This document shows, piece by piece, positions 34,688-43,786 of a stretch of 64,000 nucleotides of DNA. Source of the stretch: CBFHSF01 sp965661055 (lineage in GTDB: Bacteria > Bacteroidota > Bacteroidia > Flavobacteriales > Schleiferiaceae); the NCBI GenBank assembly GCA_965661055.1, contig CBFICS010000003.1, forward strand, positions 93,388 to 157,387, given 5' to 3'. Under the pieces are notes generated by a model, which was not told where the DNA came from, did no database searches, and saw nothing but the letters and a program-made list of their open reading frames with translations. A program made the translations under genes and the position numbers. Positions within the stretch are counted from its first letter, which is position 1. The number at the start of each line of letters is the position of its first letter.

Positions 34688-35329
34688 ATGAGCCCGAAAT
34701 TCACCAAATTAATTTACATTTTCGATCCCCTTTGCGGTTGGTGTTACGCCTTTGAACCTGTCATGGAAAAAATTCAAGAAGAGTTTAAAGACAAAATTGA
34801 ATTTGAAGTCATTTCAGGAGGCATGATTTTGAAACCCAACGCAAGACCGATAGGCGAAATGAGAGACTACCTCAAGGAGGCCATTCCGCGGTTGACAGAA
34901 ACTACGGGGGTTAACATATCTAAAGAATATCTCGAAAATATTCTAGAACCAGGAGACATTGCCTTAAACTCTGAGGTCCCAAGTTTAGTGTATTCCGCAT
35001 TTTTACCAAAGCACAAAGGCAAAGAAGTAAAATGGGCCAATAAAGTGCAGAAGATTCTTTTTGAAGAAGGACGGAACTCTAATAACATTAATAGTTATCA
35101 AGAGATTTTGAATTCTGTTTGCGACAAAGATCCCGAGGAGGTTAAGGGATGTGTTTTATCAGAAGAAAACCGATCAAATACTTTTAAAATGTTTCAACGT
35201 ACGGCTGAATTAGGGGTTAGGGGCTTCCCGTTTTTAGGATTAGAAGATGAGACCGGAAAAATCTACCAAGTATCTTCCGGCTATGTTCCCTATGAAAAAC
35301 TTAAAAAGTTTATGATTTCAATTACCTAA
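34688..35329 (+). CDS. DsbA/FrnE-type thioredoxin-fold oxidoreductase
   Basis: A 213-residue thioredoxin-superfamily protein of the FrnE-like DsbA group. The redox motif is CGWC at residues 16-19 in YIFDPLCGWCY, with the cis-proline loop in RGFPFLGL near 180 and the helical insert between. There is no signal peptide, so it acts in the cytosol, unlike periplasmic DsbA; relatives are disulfide isomerases linked to stress tolerance. Starts at ATG 34688, 44 bases after the dead methyltransferase. Confidence 0.88.
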   Translation: MSPKFTKLIYIFDPLCGWCYAFEPVMEKIQEEFKDKIEFEVISGGMILKPNARPIGEMRDYLKEAIPRLTETTGVNISKEYLENILEPGDIALNSEVPSLVYSAFLPKHKGKEVKWANKVQKILFEEGRNSNNINSYQEILNSVCDKDPEEVKGCVLSEENRSNTFKMFQRTAELGVRGFPFLGLEDETGKIYQVSSGYVPYEKLKKFMISIT

Positions 35330-35414
35330 TATTAAATTAATATTTACCAATTATTTAATTTAAAAATCCTTGATTTTTTGAAGTTAACTACAGAAACTAT
35401 TACCAAAAAATTCC

Positions 35415-35606
35415 ATGAGAGGCAAATCAAAAATCTTGATTGAACTCTTCGGAAAACGATCAGAAAGAGAAATTCTTGAAATCAAATACAAATCTCTATT
35501 AGAGGAGTCGTTTAAGTTATCTGCTTCATAACAAATGAAAAGAGAATTATTGAGAGCGGAAGTTGGAGAAGTTTTACAGGCTATTGAAAGACTTAAGGAA
35601 GAATAG
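35415..35606 (+). pseudogene. Lacal_2735-type small protein split by an in-frame TAA
   Basis: From ATG 35415 the frame gives a 38-residue basic helical stretch (LFGKRSEREILEIKYKSLLE), then TAA at 35529, and continues in the same frame for 24 more residues (MKRELLRAEVGEVLQAIERL) to a TAG at 35604. Together they form one 62-residue protein of the Lacal_2735 family, a conserved flavobacterial small protein. A single nonsense change explains the break; readthrough is the alternative. Confidence 0.7.
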
Positions 35607-35657
35607 TCTCATTAAATCACCACAATTTCCGTTCTTTGTGCTTTCAAGCCATTCATC

Positions 35658-36389
35658 ATGACGGATTTAGTTAGAATCAATAAATTTTTAAGCGAGGTTG
35701 GATATTGCAGCCGAAGAGAAGCTGATAAGCTAATCGATGCTGGAAGAGTTACCATAAATGGGGAAATTCCAGAAATGGGAACCAAGATTTCTACTTTTGA
35801 TGAAGTTCATGTAGATGGGGTAAAAATTGAATCTCAGCCCTTAGAAAATCCCGTTTATATTGCTTTTAATAAACCGGTTGGCATTGTTTGTACTACCGAC
35901 AGAAAAAGGGAAAAATCAAATATCATTGATTACATTCACCATAAGGAAAGAATTTTCCCTATTGGGAGGCTTGACAAACCCTCTGAAGGATTAATTTTCT
36001 TGACCAATGACGGTGATATTGTAAATAAGATTCTCCGCTCTAAAAACAACCATGAAAAAGAATACGTCGTTAAAGTAAACCGTCCGATTACCGATGATTT
36101 CATTGAAAAAATGGGCAACGGCGTACCTGTTTTAGGGCAGACCACAAAGAAATGTAAAGTTGAGAAGGTCAATGCTTTGACTTTTAAAATAGTTCTTACT
36201 CAAGGATTGAATCGCCAAATTAGAAGAATGTGTGAGCACTTAGGTTACGAAGTGAAAATGCTAAAAAGGGTTCGCATTATGAATGTTACTTTAGACGTAC
36301 CGGTAGGCAAATGGCGAGACCTTACGGCTAAAGAAGTTGCAGAGATAAAGGAGTTGGTGAAAGACTCAATAAAAACCTTTGAAGGATAA
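35658..36389 (+). CDS. rluF: 23S rRNA pseudouridine(2604) synthase
   Basis: Isomerises a uridine of 23S rRNA to pseudouridine (position 2604 in E. coli). An S4 RNA-binding domain occupies about 1-60 (RINKFLSEVGYCSRREADKLI), then the RsuA/RluF catalytic domain with the GRLDKPSEGLIFLTNDG motif holding the catalytic aspartate, and the characteristic QGLNRQIRRMCEHLGYEVKMLKR block. The last two features separate RluF from RluB and RsuA. Length 243 is normal. The ATG at 35658 begins the S4 domain. Confidence 0.95.
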   Translation: MTDLVRINKFLSEVGYCSRREADKLIDAGRVTINGEIPEMGTKISTFDEVHVDGVKIESQPLENPVYIAFNKPVGIVCTTDRKREKSNIIDYIHHKERIFPIGRLDKPSEGLIFLTNDGDIVNKILRSKNNHEKEYVVKVNRPITDDFIEKMGNGVPVLGQTTKKCKVEKVNALTFKIVLTQGLNRQIRRMCEHLGYEVKMLKRVRIMNVTLDVPVGKWRDLTAKEVAEIKELVKDSIKTFEG

Positions 36390-36470
36390 CCTAACCCCCC
36401 TTCCCCTACCTCCTCTTTCAAAACTTTTAGCTTCATTCATTGTTACAACACGCTTTAAAAATCAAACACT

Positions 36471-37175
36471 ATGAAAGAGATATTTCACCCAGCAAATGAA
36501 CGCGGCGAAGCCAATCATGGTTGGTTAAAGAGTTTTCACAGCTTTAGCTTTGCCAACTTTTACGATCCTAATAAGATGGGATTTGGCACCTTAAGGGTAT
36601 TAAACGATGACACAGTTGCCGCTAAAATGGGATTTTCGGCTCACCCACATAACAACATGGAAATTATTTCCATCCCTTTAGAAGGTGAATTACACCACAA
36701 AGACAACATGGGTAATGAGCACTCAATTTCACCGGGAGAAATTCAGGTTATGTCTGCAGGCACTGGAGTGATCCATTCTGAAGTAAATAAAAGCCAAAAA
36801 GATCTGACTAAATTTTTACAAATTTGGGTTATCCCAAAGGTGCAAAATGTAACCCCACGATATGATCAGAAAAAAATAGAATTACCCCCTAATGAATTAA
36901 AGTTAATTCTGTCTCCAAATGAATCTTTAGAGGCTGTTTGGATACACCAAGACGCCTATTTTTACATGGGTGAATTTTCCGAAGAAAAGGTCATATCCTA
37001 CTTGATGAATTCTGTGGAAAATGGAGTCTACCTAATTGTCCTTGAGGGAGAACTCATGGTAAATGATAAAACCTTGAAAAGAAGAGATGCCATCGGTTTA
37101 TGGGAAACAGAAAGTGTTGAATTGAAAACGGTCCCCGATTCAAAAATACTAGTCATGGAAGTTCCTATGAAATAA
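36471..37175 (+). CDS. Pirin family protein (quercetinase-like bicupin)
   Basis: A 234-residue bicupin of the pirin family, relatives of E. coli YhhW, which have quercetin 2,3-dioxygenase activity in vitro and no agreed cellular role. The metal site is intact in the first cupin: His pair in FSAHPHNNMEIIS and the GTGVIHSE segment. The ANHGWLKSFHSFSFANFYDP opening is family-specific. An ATG start at 36471 lies 80 bases after rluF with a C/T-rich tract between; the next gene is behind an inverted repeat, so it is likely transcribed alone or with rluF. Confidence 0.92.
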   Translation: MKEIFHPANERGEANHGWLKSFHSFSFANFYDPNKMGFGTLRVLNDDTVAAKMGFSAHPHNNMEIISIPLEGELHHKDNMGNEHSISPGEIQVMSAGTGVIHSEVNKSQKDLTKFLQIWVIPKVQNVTPRYDQKKIELPPNELKLILSPNESLEAVWIHQDAYFYMGEFSEEKVISYLMNSVENGVYLIVLEGELMVNDKTLKRRDAIGLWETESVELKTVPDSKILVMEVPMK

Positions 37176-37193
37176 GGTTAAAGAACAAATAGG

Positions 37194-37210
37194 AAGTGAT
37201 AATATCACTT
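37194..37210 (+). promoter_or_regulatory. Perfect inverted repeat before the LamG/T9SS gene
   Basis: AAGTGATA-A-TATCACTT: two perfect 8-bp arms around one base, 53 bases before the LamG start codon and 18 after the pirin stop. It looks like a dimer-binding operator. Confidence 0.5.
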
Positions 37211-37262
37211 TCATGACCACATAATATTTTGTAATATTGGAAGAAACTAAACCTCCAATCTA

Positions 37263-38618
37263 ATGAAAAAAATTGCTACTATTCTCCTGTTTTTTCCCCT
37301 GATTTCCTTTTCACAAAACGCCTTAAACTTTGATGGTGTTGATGACGTAGTTCAAACTTCATTTACTCCGGTTTCAGGGAACAATGCCAGAACCGTTGAA
37401 GCATGGATAAAAACATCTGCGAATTGTAATCCTAACTCAGGCGGAACTCAAAATGTAATTGTAGATTGGGGCTCTTTTACCAATGGTAATCGTTCTACAT
37501 TTAATTTGTTGTGGAACAATAGCATTCGATTTGAAGTTGGGGGTAGCGGATTGTCAGGATCTATACCCGTTAACGACGGAAACTGGCATCACGTAGCCTT
37601 TGTTTACGATCCAACAGCCCCTGATCCCATAAAACTTTTTATTGATGGTTCGTTAGATGTTTCTGGAACAATTCCCACCCCTGTAAACACCTTAGCAAAT
37701 ACACATTTAAGAATTGGAAATCGCATAGACAATGCCAAACCCTTTTCAGGGGAAATTGATGAAGTTAGAATATGGAATGTTGCGAGAGCAGATTCACAGA
37801 TAGCCAACTATAAAGACAGGGAGTTTTGCGTTACCGAACCGGGTTTAGTTGCATATTATCGATTGAACGATGGAGTAGCTGGAGGTAACAACACTGGGCT
37901 AACGACCGCCATGGATGATATGGGATCAAATAATGGAAGCCTATTAGGGTTTTCATTAAATGGAATCGGCAGCAACTGGGTTACCGGCGCTTCCCTTGAT
38001 GGAAACAAAGCTGGGAATGTTATTGATTCTACATGCGGTGTTTACACCGATCCCAATGGTGGTACTTATGACTCTACAGGAATTTACCAATATGTCTTGC
38101 CCGCTATTAATGGATGTGATAGTATTGTAACGCTTGATCTTACCGTAAATACAGTAAACACTACAGTTGTTTTAGACAATAACAATATTACCATGTATGG
38201 AACCACTGCAGGTACGAGCTATCAATGGATTGACTGTAGTGACAACTCACCCATTTCTGGAGCTAATCAATCCTCATTTACGCCCACTGCCAATGGTGAT
38301 TACGCCATGGTAATAGAACAAAATGGGTGCGTAGACACCTCTAATTGCATTAGTATTGTAAGCATCGGGCTTTCAGAGTACATAAACGGTGCTATTTCCG
38401 TTTATCCAAATCCCGCCAAGGAAGTAATAAACATTGAAATTCCACATGAACTGCTAGGGGTCACAAATTCTATTTATACTTTATCAGGAGCTTTGGTTTC
38501 AAAAATTGAGCTTAATAATTCAGTGAATCCTATTAATATTTCTTCTTGGCCCAAAGGGGTTTACATAATTCATTCTGATCAATCTGAAGTTAAACCCATA
38601 CGGTTTGTAAAATGGTAA
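37263..38618 (+). CDS. Secreted LamG-like protein with T9SS tail, paralogue
   Basis: A 451-residue exported protein: signal peptide to about residue 18 (...ISFSQ), LamG-like domain from NALNFDGVDDV to about 190 with the NWHHVAFVYDP strand, a cysteine-containing linker (GCDSIVTLDL, YQWIDCSDN) and a Por sorting domain from about 375 (SVYPNPAKEVINI) ending RFVKW. The order of parts equals that of the 15190-16578 gene, so the two are paralogues; they have diverged strongly in the linker. It is predicted to reach the surface through the type IX system, but no Sov/PorU components are in this window. Confidence 0.9.
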   Translation: MKKIATILLFFPLISFSQNALNFDGVDDVVQTSFTPVSGNNARTVEAWIKTSANCNPNSGGTQNVIVDWGSFTNGNRSTFNLLWNNSIRFEVGGSGLSGSIPVNDGNWHHVAFVYDPTAPDPIKLFIDGSLDVSGTIPTPVNTLANTHLRIGNRIDNAKPFSGEIDEVRIWNVARADSQIANYKDREFCVTEPGLVAYYRLNDGVAGGNNTGLTTAMDDMGSNNGSLLGFSLNGIGSNWVTGASLDGNKAGNVIDSTCGVYTDPNGGTYDSTGIYQYVLPAINGCDSIVTLDLTVNTVNTTVVLDNNNITMYGTTAGTSYQWIDCSDNSPISGANQSSFTPTANGDYAMVIEQNGCVDTSNCISIVSIGLSEYINGAISVYPNPAKEVINIEIPHELLGVTNSIYTLSGALVSKIELNNSVNPINISSWPKGVYIIHSDQSEVKPIRFVKW

Positions 38619-38773
38619 TCTTCAACGTTTACCATTTGGTCAAATGTGCTTTATTACCTATAAATAATGTTTGCTTAGCCCCGGTTTTGAGCTATCATTG
38701 ATTATATTTGCGATTCAAAAATCAAAATCCGATTCTCGGAGGATGAATTATCTAAATCGTAAAAAATAGGTCA

Positions 38774-40996
38774 ATGGCAAAATCTAAAATCATTTACACA
38801 AAAACAGATGAAGCTCCTGCTTTAGCTACATATTCTTTTTTACCCATAGTAAAGGCTTTTACTTCAACCGCAGACATTGAAGTAGAAACAAGAGATATTT
38901 CTTTAGCAGGAAGGATTTTAGCTCTTTTTCCTGATTTTTTAAACGAAGATCAAAGAGTTAGTGATGCTTTGGCAGAATTAGGAGAATTAGCAAAGACTCC
39001 TGAAGCTAACATCATTAAATTACCCAACATTTCAGCATCTATCCCGCAGTTAACTGCAGCAATTACTGAATTGCAAAATCAAGGATTTAACATTCCAAAT
39101 TATCCTGAAGAACCTAAAAACGATTCAGAGAAGGATATTAAATCTAGATATGATAAAGTTAAAGGTAGCGCGGTAAACCCTGTATTAAGAGAAGGAAACT
39201 CTGATCGTAGAGCACCTCGCGCAGTGAAGAATTACGCCAAAAAACATCCACACAAACTGGGTGCTTGGTCTAAAGATTCAAAATCACACGTAGCCAGCAT
39301 GAGCCAAGGCGATTTTTATGGATCAGAAAAATCGGTTACTCTAAATGAAGCCAAAACAGTAGAGATCAAGTTTTTTGACAATGCCGGAAACACTCAAGTA
39401 TTAAAGTCGGGAATTACCTTGCTGAAAGGCGAAGTAATTGATGCAGCGGTGTTGAGTTTAGATACATTAAGAGGATTTATCAAAAACGAAATAAAGGACG
39501 CTAAAGATCAAGATGTTTTGTTTTCATTGCACATGAAAGCCACCATGATGAAGGTGTCTGATCCGATTATTTTTGGTGCCGTAGTTAAAGTTTTCTTTGA
39601 AGACGTTTTCGCAAAACACGGTTCTACCTTTCAGAAACTAGGTGTTGATGTAAGAAACGGTTTGGGTGATGTTTATTCAAAAATTGAAAATCTGCCTACC
39701 GAAGAGAAAGAAGCGGTAATTGAAGATATTAAAGCAGAATACAAAAAGCGTCCTGCTTTAGCCATGGTAAATTCTGATAAAGGAATTACCAACCTGCACG
39801 TTCCCAGTGATGTGATTATTGATGCTTCTATGCCCGCAATGATAAGAACATCAGGACAAATGTGGAATGCAGAAGGAAAACCCAAAGACACTAAAGCTAT
39901 TATTCCAGACAGAAGTTATGCAGGAGTATACCAAGCTACTATTGATTTCTGTAAGGAAAATGGAGCATTTGATCCAACAACTATGGGCTCTGTATCAAAC
40001 GTAGGACTAATGGCGCAAAAGGCTGAGGAATACGGTTCACATGACAAAACCTTCCAAATGAAGGGTTCTGGTGTTGTGAAAGTGGTTGACTCAGAAGGTG
40101 TAGTTCTCATTGAACAACCAGTTCAAAACGAAGACATCTTTAGAATGTGTCAGGTAAAAGACGCTCCTATTCAAGATTGGGTGAAGCTTGCGGTTAATAG
40201 GGCAAGAGCTACCCAAACCCCTGCAATTTTCTGGCTTGACAATCAAAGAGCTCATGATAGAGAGCTCATCAAAAAAGTAGAAACTTACTTAAAAGACCAC
40301 GATACCGCAGGACTTGAAATTTTAATAAAATCACCTGTTGAAGCTACTCTTTTCAGTCTTGAAAGAATGAAAAAGGGATTAGATACGGTTTCTGTTACGG
40401 GTAATGTATTAAGAGATTACTTAACTGACTTATTCCCTATTTTAGAATTGGGTACCAGTGCAAAAATGCTTTCTATCGTTCCATTGATGAATGGTGGCGG
40501 ATTGTTTGAAACAGGTGCGGGTGGTTCTGCTCCTAAACACGTTCAACAATTTAATGAGGAAAACTACCTCCGTTGGGACTCTTTAGGAGAATTCTTAGCC
40601 CTGGCCGTTTCCTTAGAGCACTTGAGTCAAAATAATTCCAACCAAAAAGCACTGATATTGGCAGAAACCCTTGATGAAGCAACTTCTAAATTTTTAGATA
40701 ACGACAAGTCTCCTGCTAGGAAAATTGGAGAGATTGACAACCGAGGTTCTCATTTTTACCTAGCAAATTATTGGGCAGAAGCTTTGGCTAATCAATCTAA
40801 AGATACTGAGCTGTCAAACACTTTTATAGCCATTGCAAACGAGTTTAAATCAAATGAAAAGGTGATTGTTGATGAGCTAAACAAGGTTCAAGGCACACCT
40901 GTTGACATTAAAGGATATTACTATCCTTCAGTTGAATTAGCAGAAAAAGCCATGAGACCAAGCGAAAAATTAAATAGTATTATTGATGGAATTTAA
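38774..40996 (+). CDS. Monomeric NADP-dependent isocitrate dehydrogenase
   Basis: Oxidative decarboxylation of isocitrate to 2-oxoglutarate with NADP in the citric acid cycle. At 740 residues it is the large monomeric IDH-II type, unrelated in length to the 45-kDa dimeric enzyme. Family blocks are present: KIIYTKTDEAPALATYSFLPI at the N-terminus, AVNPVLREGNSDRRAP with the isocitrate-binding serine/arginine set, LHMKATMMKVSDPI, and the ETGAGGSAPKHVQQF loop near 580 that binds the cofactor. An own terminator follows. The ATG at 38774 lies behind TATATTTG (38703-38710), a candidate -7 box. Confidence 0.96.
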   Translation: MAKSKIIYTKTDEAPALATYSFLPIVKAFTSTADIEVETRDISLAGRILALFPDFLNEDQRVSDALAELGELAKTPEANIIKLPNISASIPQLTAAITELQNQGFNIPNYPEEPKNDSEKDIKSRYDKVKGSAVNPVLREGNSDRRAPRAVKNYAKKHPHKLGAWSKDSKSHVASMSQGDFYGSEKSVTLNEAKTVEIKFFDNAGNTQVLKSGITLLKGEVIDAAVLSLDTLRGFIKNEIKDAKDQDVLFSLHMKATMMKVSDPIIFGAVVKVFFEDVFAKHGSTFQKLGVDVRNGLGDVYSKIENLPTEEKEAVIEDIKAEYKKRPALAMVNSDKGITNLHVPSDVIIDASMPAMIRTSGQMWNAEGKPKDTKAIIPDRSYAGVYQATIDFCKENGAFDPTTMGSVSNVGLMAQKAEEYGSHDKTFQMKGSGVVKVVDSEGVVLIEQPVQNEDIFRMCQVKDAPIQDWVKLAVNRARATQTPAIFWLDNQRAHDRELIKKVETYLKDHDTAGLEILIKSPVEATLFSLERMKKGLDTVSVTGNVLRDYLTDLFPILELGTSAKMLSIVPLMNGGGLFETGAGGSAPKHVQQFNEENYLRWDSLGEFLALAVSLEHLSQNNSNQKALILAETLDEATSKFLDNDKSPARKIGEIDNRGSHFYLANYWAEALANQSKDTELSNTFIAIANEFKSNEKVIVDELNKVQGTPVDIKGYYYPSVELAEKAMRPSEKLNSIIDGI

Positions 40997-41015
40997 TTCC
41001 AAAATTCAACTACTT

Positions 41016-41047
41016 AAAGGGATGGTCTAAGTCATCCCTTTTTTTTC
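41016..41047 (+). terminator. Rho-independent terminator of the isocitrate dehydrogenase gene
   Basis: A 9-bp perfect stem, AAAGGGATG (41016-41024) with CATCCCTTT (41033-41041), an 8-nt loop and a T-run, 20 bases after the stop codon. Confidence 0.9.
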
Positions 41048-41269
41048 GATTTGAACTAACCATCTAATTGATTTCGAAGTGATCGTATCTTTAACAAATA
41101 TAAAACTAAGGTCCCCCTTCTTAGTTTTATCCCTAGTCTTTTGGGTCTCAAAATTTAGCCAAAAACCCAAAGAAAGCAATTGCAAAATGTTAACTTTTTT
41201 GGACAATTATGCGGATTATTATTTAACAAAAAATAGTTCCTTGCGATTAATTTTTAAGGAGAGAAAGAA

Positions 41270-41803
41270 ATGAAAATTATCAAAGTGTTTTTTTTGTCAA
41301 CCATTGTACTATTAACCGCATGTTCTAAAATTGATGAATTAACGCAGTTTAACTTGACCTATGATGTAGAGGTAATTATTCCATCTGGAACACCGATTAA
41401 TTTGCCATTTAACCTAATTTCACCAGACATTACAACAAACTCAAACAGTACTTTTTCGTCAAACAATACAAGCAAGAACTTAATTGAAGAAATAAACCTT
41501 ATTCAATTAACCCTAGAATTAACTTCTCCATCCGATGGAAACCTGAATTTTCTCAAGGAAATTGAGTTGTTTATCAACGCACAGGACCTTCCGGATAAGA
41601 AGGTTGCATGGAAATATGACATTCAAAATGATGGAGTCATGATCCTTTATTTAGACACCAGCAGTGACGATTTACAGGACTACATCAAAAAGGATGAAAT
41701 GACCTTGTCGATAAAAACAACTACCGATGAAATCATGACCCAAGATCATACTCTAAAAGCCTCGTCAATATTCTATGTAGATGCAAAAATTTTAGGAATT
41801 TAA
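41270..41803 (+). CDS. Lipoprotein of unknown function
   Basis: A 177-residue lipoprotein with a signal ending in the lipobox LLTAC (Cys18). The body is beta-rich and Ser/Thr/Asn-heavy (TTNSNSTFSSNNTSKN near 55-68) and shows no recognised domain. The sequence before it (41048-41269) contains only an unconvincing 64-codon frame. It is followed within 60 bases by ppa, but a promoter box precedes ppa, so co-transcription is uncertain. Confidence 0.68.
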   Translation: MKIIKVFFLSTIVLLTACSKIDELTQFNLTYDVEVIIPSGTPINLPFNLISPDITTNSNSTFSSNNTSKNLIEEINLIQLTLELTSPSDGNLNFLKEIELFINAQDLPDKKVAWKYDIQNDGVMILYLDTSSDDLQDYIKKDEMTLSIKTTTDEIMTQDHTLKASSIFYVDAKILGI

Positions 41804-41838
41804 TTGCAGTAAGGCTTTAAAAAAAACATTATTGAAGT

Positions 41839-41846
41839 TACCTTTG
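41839..41846 (+). promoter_or_regulatory. -7 box of ppa
   Basis: TACCTTTG, 12 bases before the ppa ATG. A TTTA triplet group lies about 20 bases upstream where TTTG is expected. The short distance predicts a leader of only about six bases. Confidence 0.6.
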
Positions 41847-41858
41847 CAGCCGCAAAAT

Positions 41859-42413
41859 ATGGAAATAATGGAAATTGATGTAACAAATCCTTGGCACAAG
41901 GTAAATATAGGCGAAGAAGCTCCTCACATAGTAACGGGGATAGTTGAAATTCCTCAAAACACAAGAGCAAAGTACGAATTAGATAAAGAATCAGGTATGT
42001 TAAAGCTTGACAGAGTGCTTTATTCTAATATGTATTACCCAGCAAACTATGGATTCATTCCTAAAACGTATTGTGACGACAAAGATCCATTAGACATTTT
42101 GGTATTATCACAAATTAAGGTAGTACCCATGTGTTTGGTAAACGCTAAAGTCATTGGTGTAATGAGAATGCTTGACGGTGGTGAACTAGACGATAAAATT
42201 ATAGCAGTGGCCAACAACGATATGTCTGTAAACCATATCACTGATATTTCGGAATTACCTGAGCACTTCTTAAAAGAAATGAGAAACTTCTTTGAGGATT
42301 ACAAAAAGCTGGAAAACAAAACGGTTCAAGTAGAAGAATTCCAAAATTCAGAAGTAGCCAAAAAGATTGTCTTAAAAAGTATGGAAGACTACAAGAAGAA
42401 ATTTAACCTGTAA
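41859..42413 (+). CDS. ppa: Inorganic pyrophosphatase (family I)
   Basis: Hydrolyses pyrophosphate to phosphate, pulling biosynthetic reactions forward. Family I signature: EIPQNTRAKYELDKESG, YPANYGFIPKTYCDDKDPLDILVL with the metal-binding aspartates, and the DDKIIAVA strand. The product is 184 residues from ATG 41859; the next ATG at 41868 is equally possible. An in-frame TTG at 41832 overlaps the promoter and is rejected. A strong terminator follows. Confidence 0.95.
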   Translation: MEIMEIDVTNPWHKVNIGEEAPHIVTGIVEIPQNTRAKYELDKESGMLKLDRVLYSNMYYPANYGFIPKTYCDDKDPLDILVLSQIKVVPMCLVNAKVIGVMRMLDGGELDDKIIAVANNDMSVNHITDISELPEHFLKEMRNFFEDYKKLENKTVQVEEFQNSEVAKKIVLKSMEDYKKKFNL

Positions 42414-42435
42414 TCTCCCCACTTCAAATAGCATT

Positions 42436-42470
42436 AAAAGCCTAAACATTCATTTTGTTTAGGCTTTTTT
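42436..42470 (+). terminator. Rho-independent terminator of ppa
   Basis: A 13-bp perfect stem, AAAAGCCTAAACA (42436-42448) with TGTTTAGGCTTTT (42456-42468), a 7-nt loop and T-tail, just after the ppa stop. Confidence 0.92.
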
Positions 42471-42969
42471 CATTTTTATACTATTGCTTAATAATAAAAA
42501 TCAAGATTACTGATGAGGCCATTTCTTCAATGAGCATAGCTATCACAAAGGTTACCGTAGAAGACTTTGCGCCAAAGGAAATCAATGGGGAGAAAAAAAC
42601 ATTCATTTGTTCAGGTGTAACCATAAACGATAAATAAGCCATTAGTCCTATTATGGACGACCCCTCGCCTATCACATCAGTCCTAGGGCGGCTTTTACCT
42701 TTTCAAAGGAATAGCGTTTTCCTTAGCAATAATTTATTGAATCACTAAATTCAACCTCTAAGGCAAGAAAAACACATTTCTTTTAAAAAAATTCTACATA
42801 AAACCACAAAAACAATAAAAAATAGCCTTAGAATGGAAAACTATTTCAAAATATTCTATTATTTAAGTTTAATTCCTATTGTGCGAATATGTAAAATAAA
42901 AATGGTGCGAGAACTTCCATTTCGTTGAGATAAATCGCGTGATAATTTGATTTGCCTAAGCAAAAAAAA

Positions 42970-42992
42970 AAGCCACCCCTGTGGGGTGGCTT
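42970..42992 (-). terminator. Terminator of the barrel gene
   Basis: A 10-bp stem AAGCCACCCC / GGGGTGGCTT around a 3-nt loop, with a run of T on the minus strand, about 20 bases after the stop codon at 43013. Confidence 0.88.
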
Positions 42993-43012
42993 CTTAAGAA
43001 ATCAACTAAATT

Positions 43013-43627
43013 CTAAAAATGATAGTAAAGTCCAAGTCCCATATTCCAGAAATCACCACTCAACCCAAAGGCTGATGATTTATTTTCTGTATTATTTAAA
43101 TCATCTTTGGTGGTTAATGATCCATAACTTAATCCACCTAATGTTGCATTCATTGACCATGCTGGAGTAAACCAATATTGAACCCCTGGTAAAATACCAA
43201 TTCCAAATCCTGAAGTTGAACCTTCAGAAGTAGTACCTAATACTTCGTCTTCAGTTTTTGTAGATCCCATTGAAATATCAATCTGAGCTTGTCCAAAAAA
43301 CGCAAAATTGTCGGTTATTGGAAAATAATAACGAGCAAATGGAGAGAACGTCATTTGATTTAACGAATTCTTTACTTCTCCACCGGGAACAGTACTGTTG
43401 GTAGTGTTATTAAAAGACATATCAAGAGTAAGACCTACCCCTAATTGATCATTTAACATATAACCAACTTGTGGCCCAATATTAATCTGAGTGGAAGAAA
43501 TATCCTCAGCAGGAGAACTGCTGTTAAATCCTACGTTTCCACCCACCCAAATAGGTCCGGCAACGTTTTGAGCCCCGGCAGTAAACATACCACCCACTGC
43601 ACACATTACTAAAAATAACTTTTTCAT
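43013..43627 (-). CDS. Outer-membrane beta-barrel porin-like protein
   Basis: A 204-residue protein with a signal peptide (cleavage after about residue 19, ...FTAGAQ) and an eight-strand barrel pattern: alternating strands such as FSPFARYYFPITDNFAFFGQAQ separated by loops rich in Asn, Thr and Gly, and a final strand ending in ...LGLYYHF with the C-terminal aromatic residue typical of barrels. It is of the general OmpX/OmpW-size OMP_b-brl type. Function unknown. It has its own terminator. Confidence 0.87.
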   Translation of the reverse strand: MKKLFLVMCAVGGMFTAGAQNVAGPIWVGGNVGFNSSSPAEDISSTQINIGPQVGYMLNDQLGVGLTLDMSFNNTTNSTVPGGEVKNSLNQMTFSPFARYYFPITDNFAFFGQAQIDISMGSTKTEDEVLGTTSEGSTSGFGIGILPGVQYWFTPAWSMNATLGGLSYGSLTTKDDLNNTENKSSAFGLSGDFWNMGLGLYYHF

Positions 43628-43786
43628 AATACTCTAAGTTTTGATTTAGTGTAAGTTAGAAATCATTGTTTTAGCTTGATTATGTGCAACTTCACACTTA
43701 TTAACACTTGAATGTTAATTTTATCAATATTCTTAATTCCCCCAGAATACTAAAGATATCTGTACATTTAATAAAAATATTACTTC

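Larger units (their letters stand above)
42414..43012. other. Intergenic region between ppa and a barrel gene
   Basis: Besides two terminators, the minus strand (42481-42675, GTG start) has a 64-codon frame with hydrophobic helices (GLMAYLSFMVT, TFVIAMLIEEMASSVILIFII); the sequence just upstream in another frame continues in a plausible way (YSFEKVKAALGLM). It may be the end of a decayed membrane protein, but I cannot name it. The rest shows nothing supportable. Confidence 0.4.
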
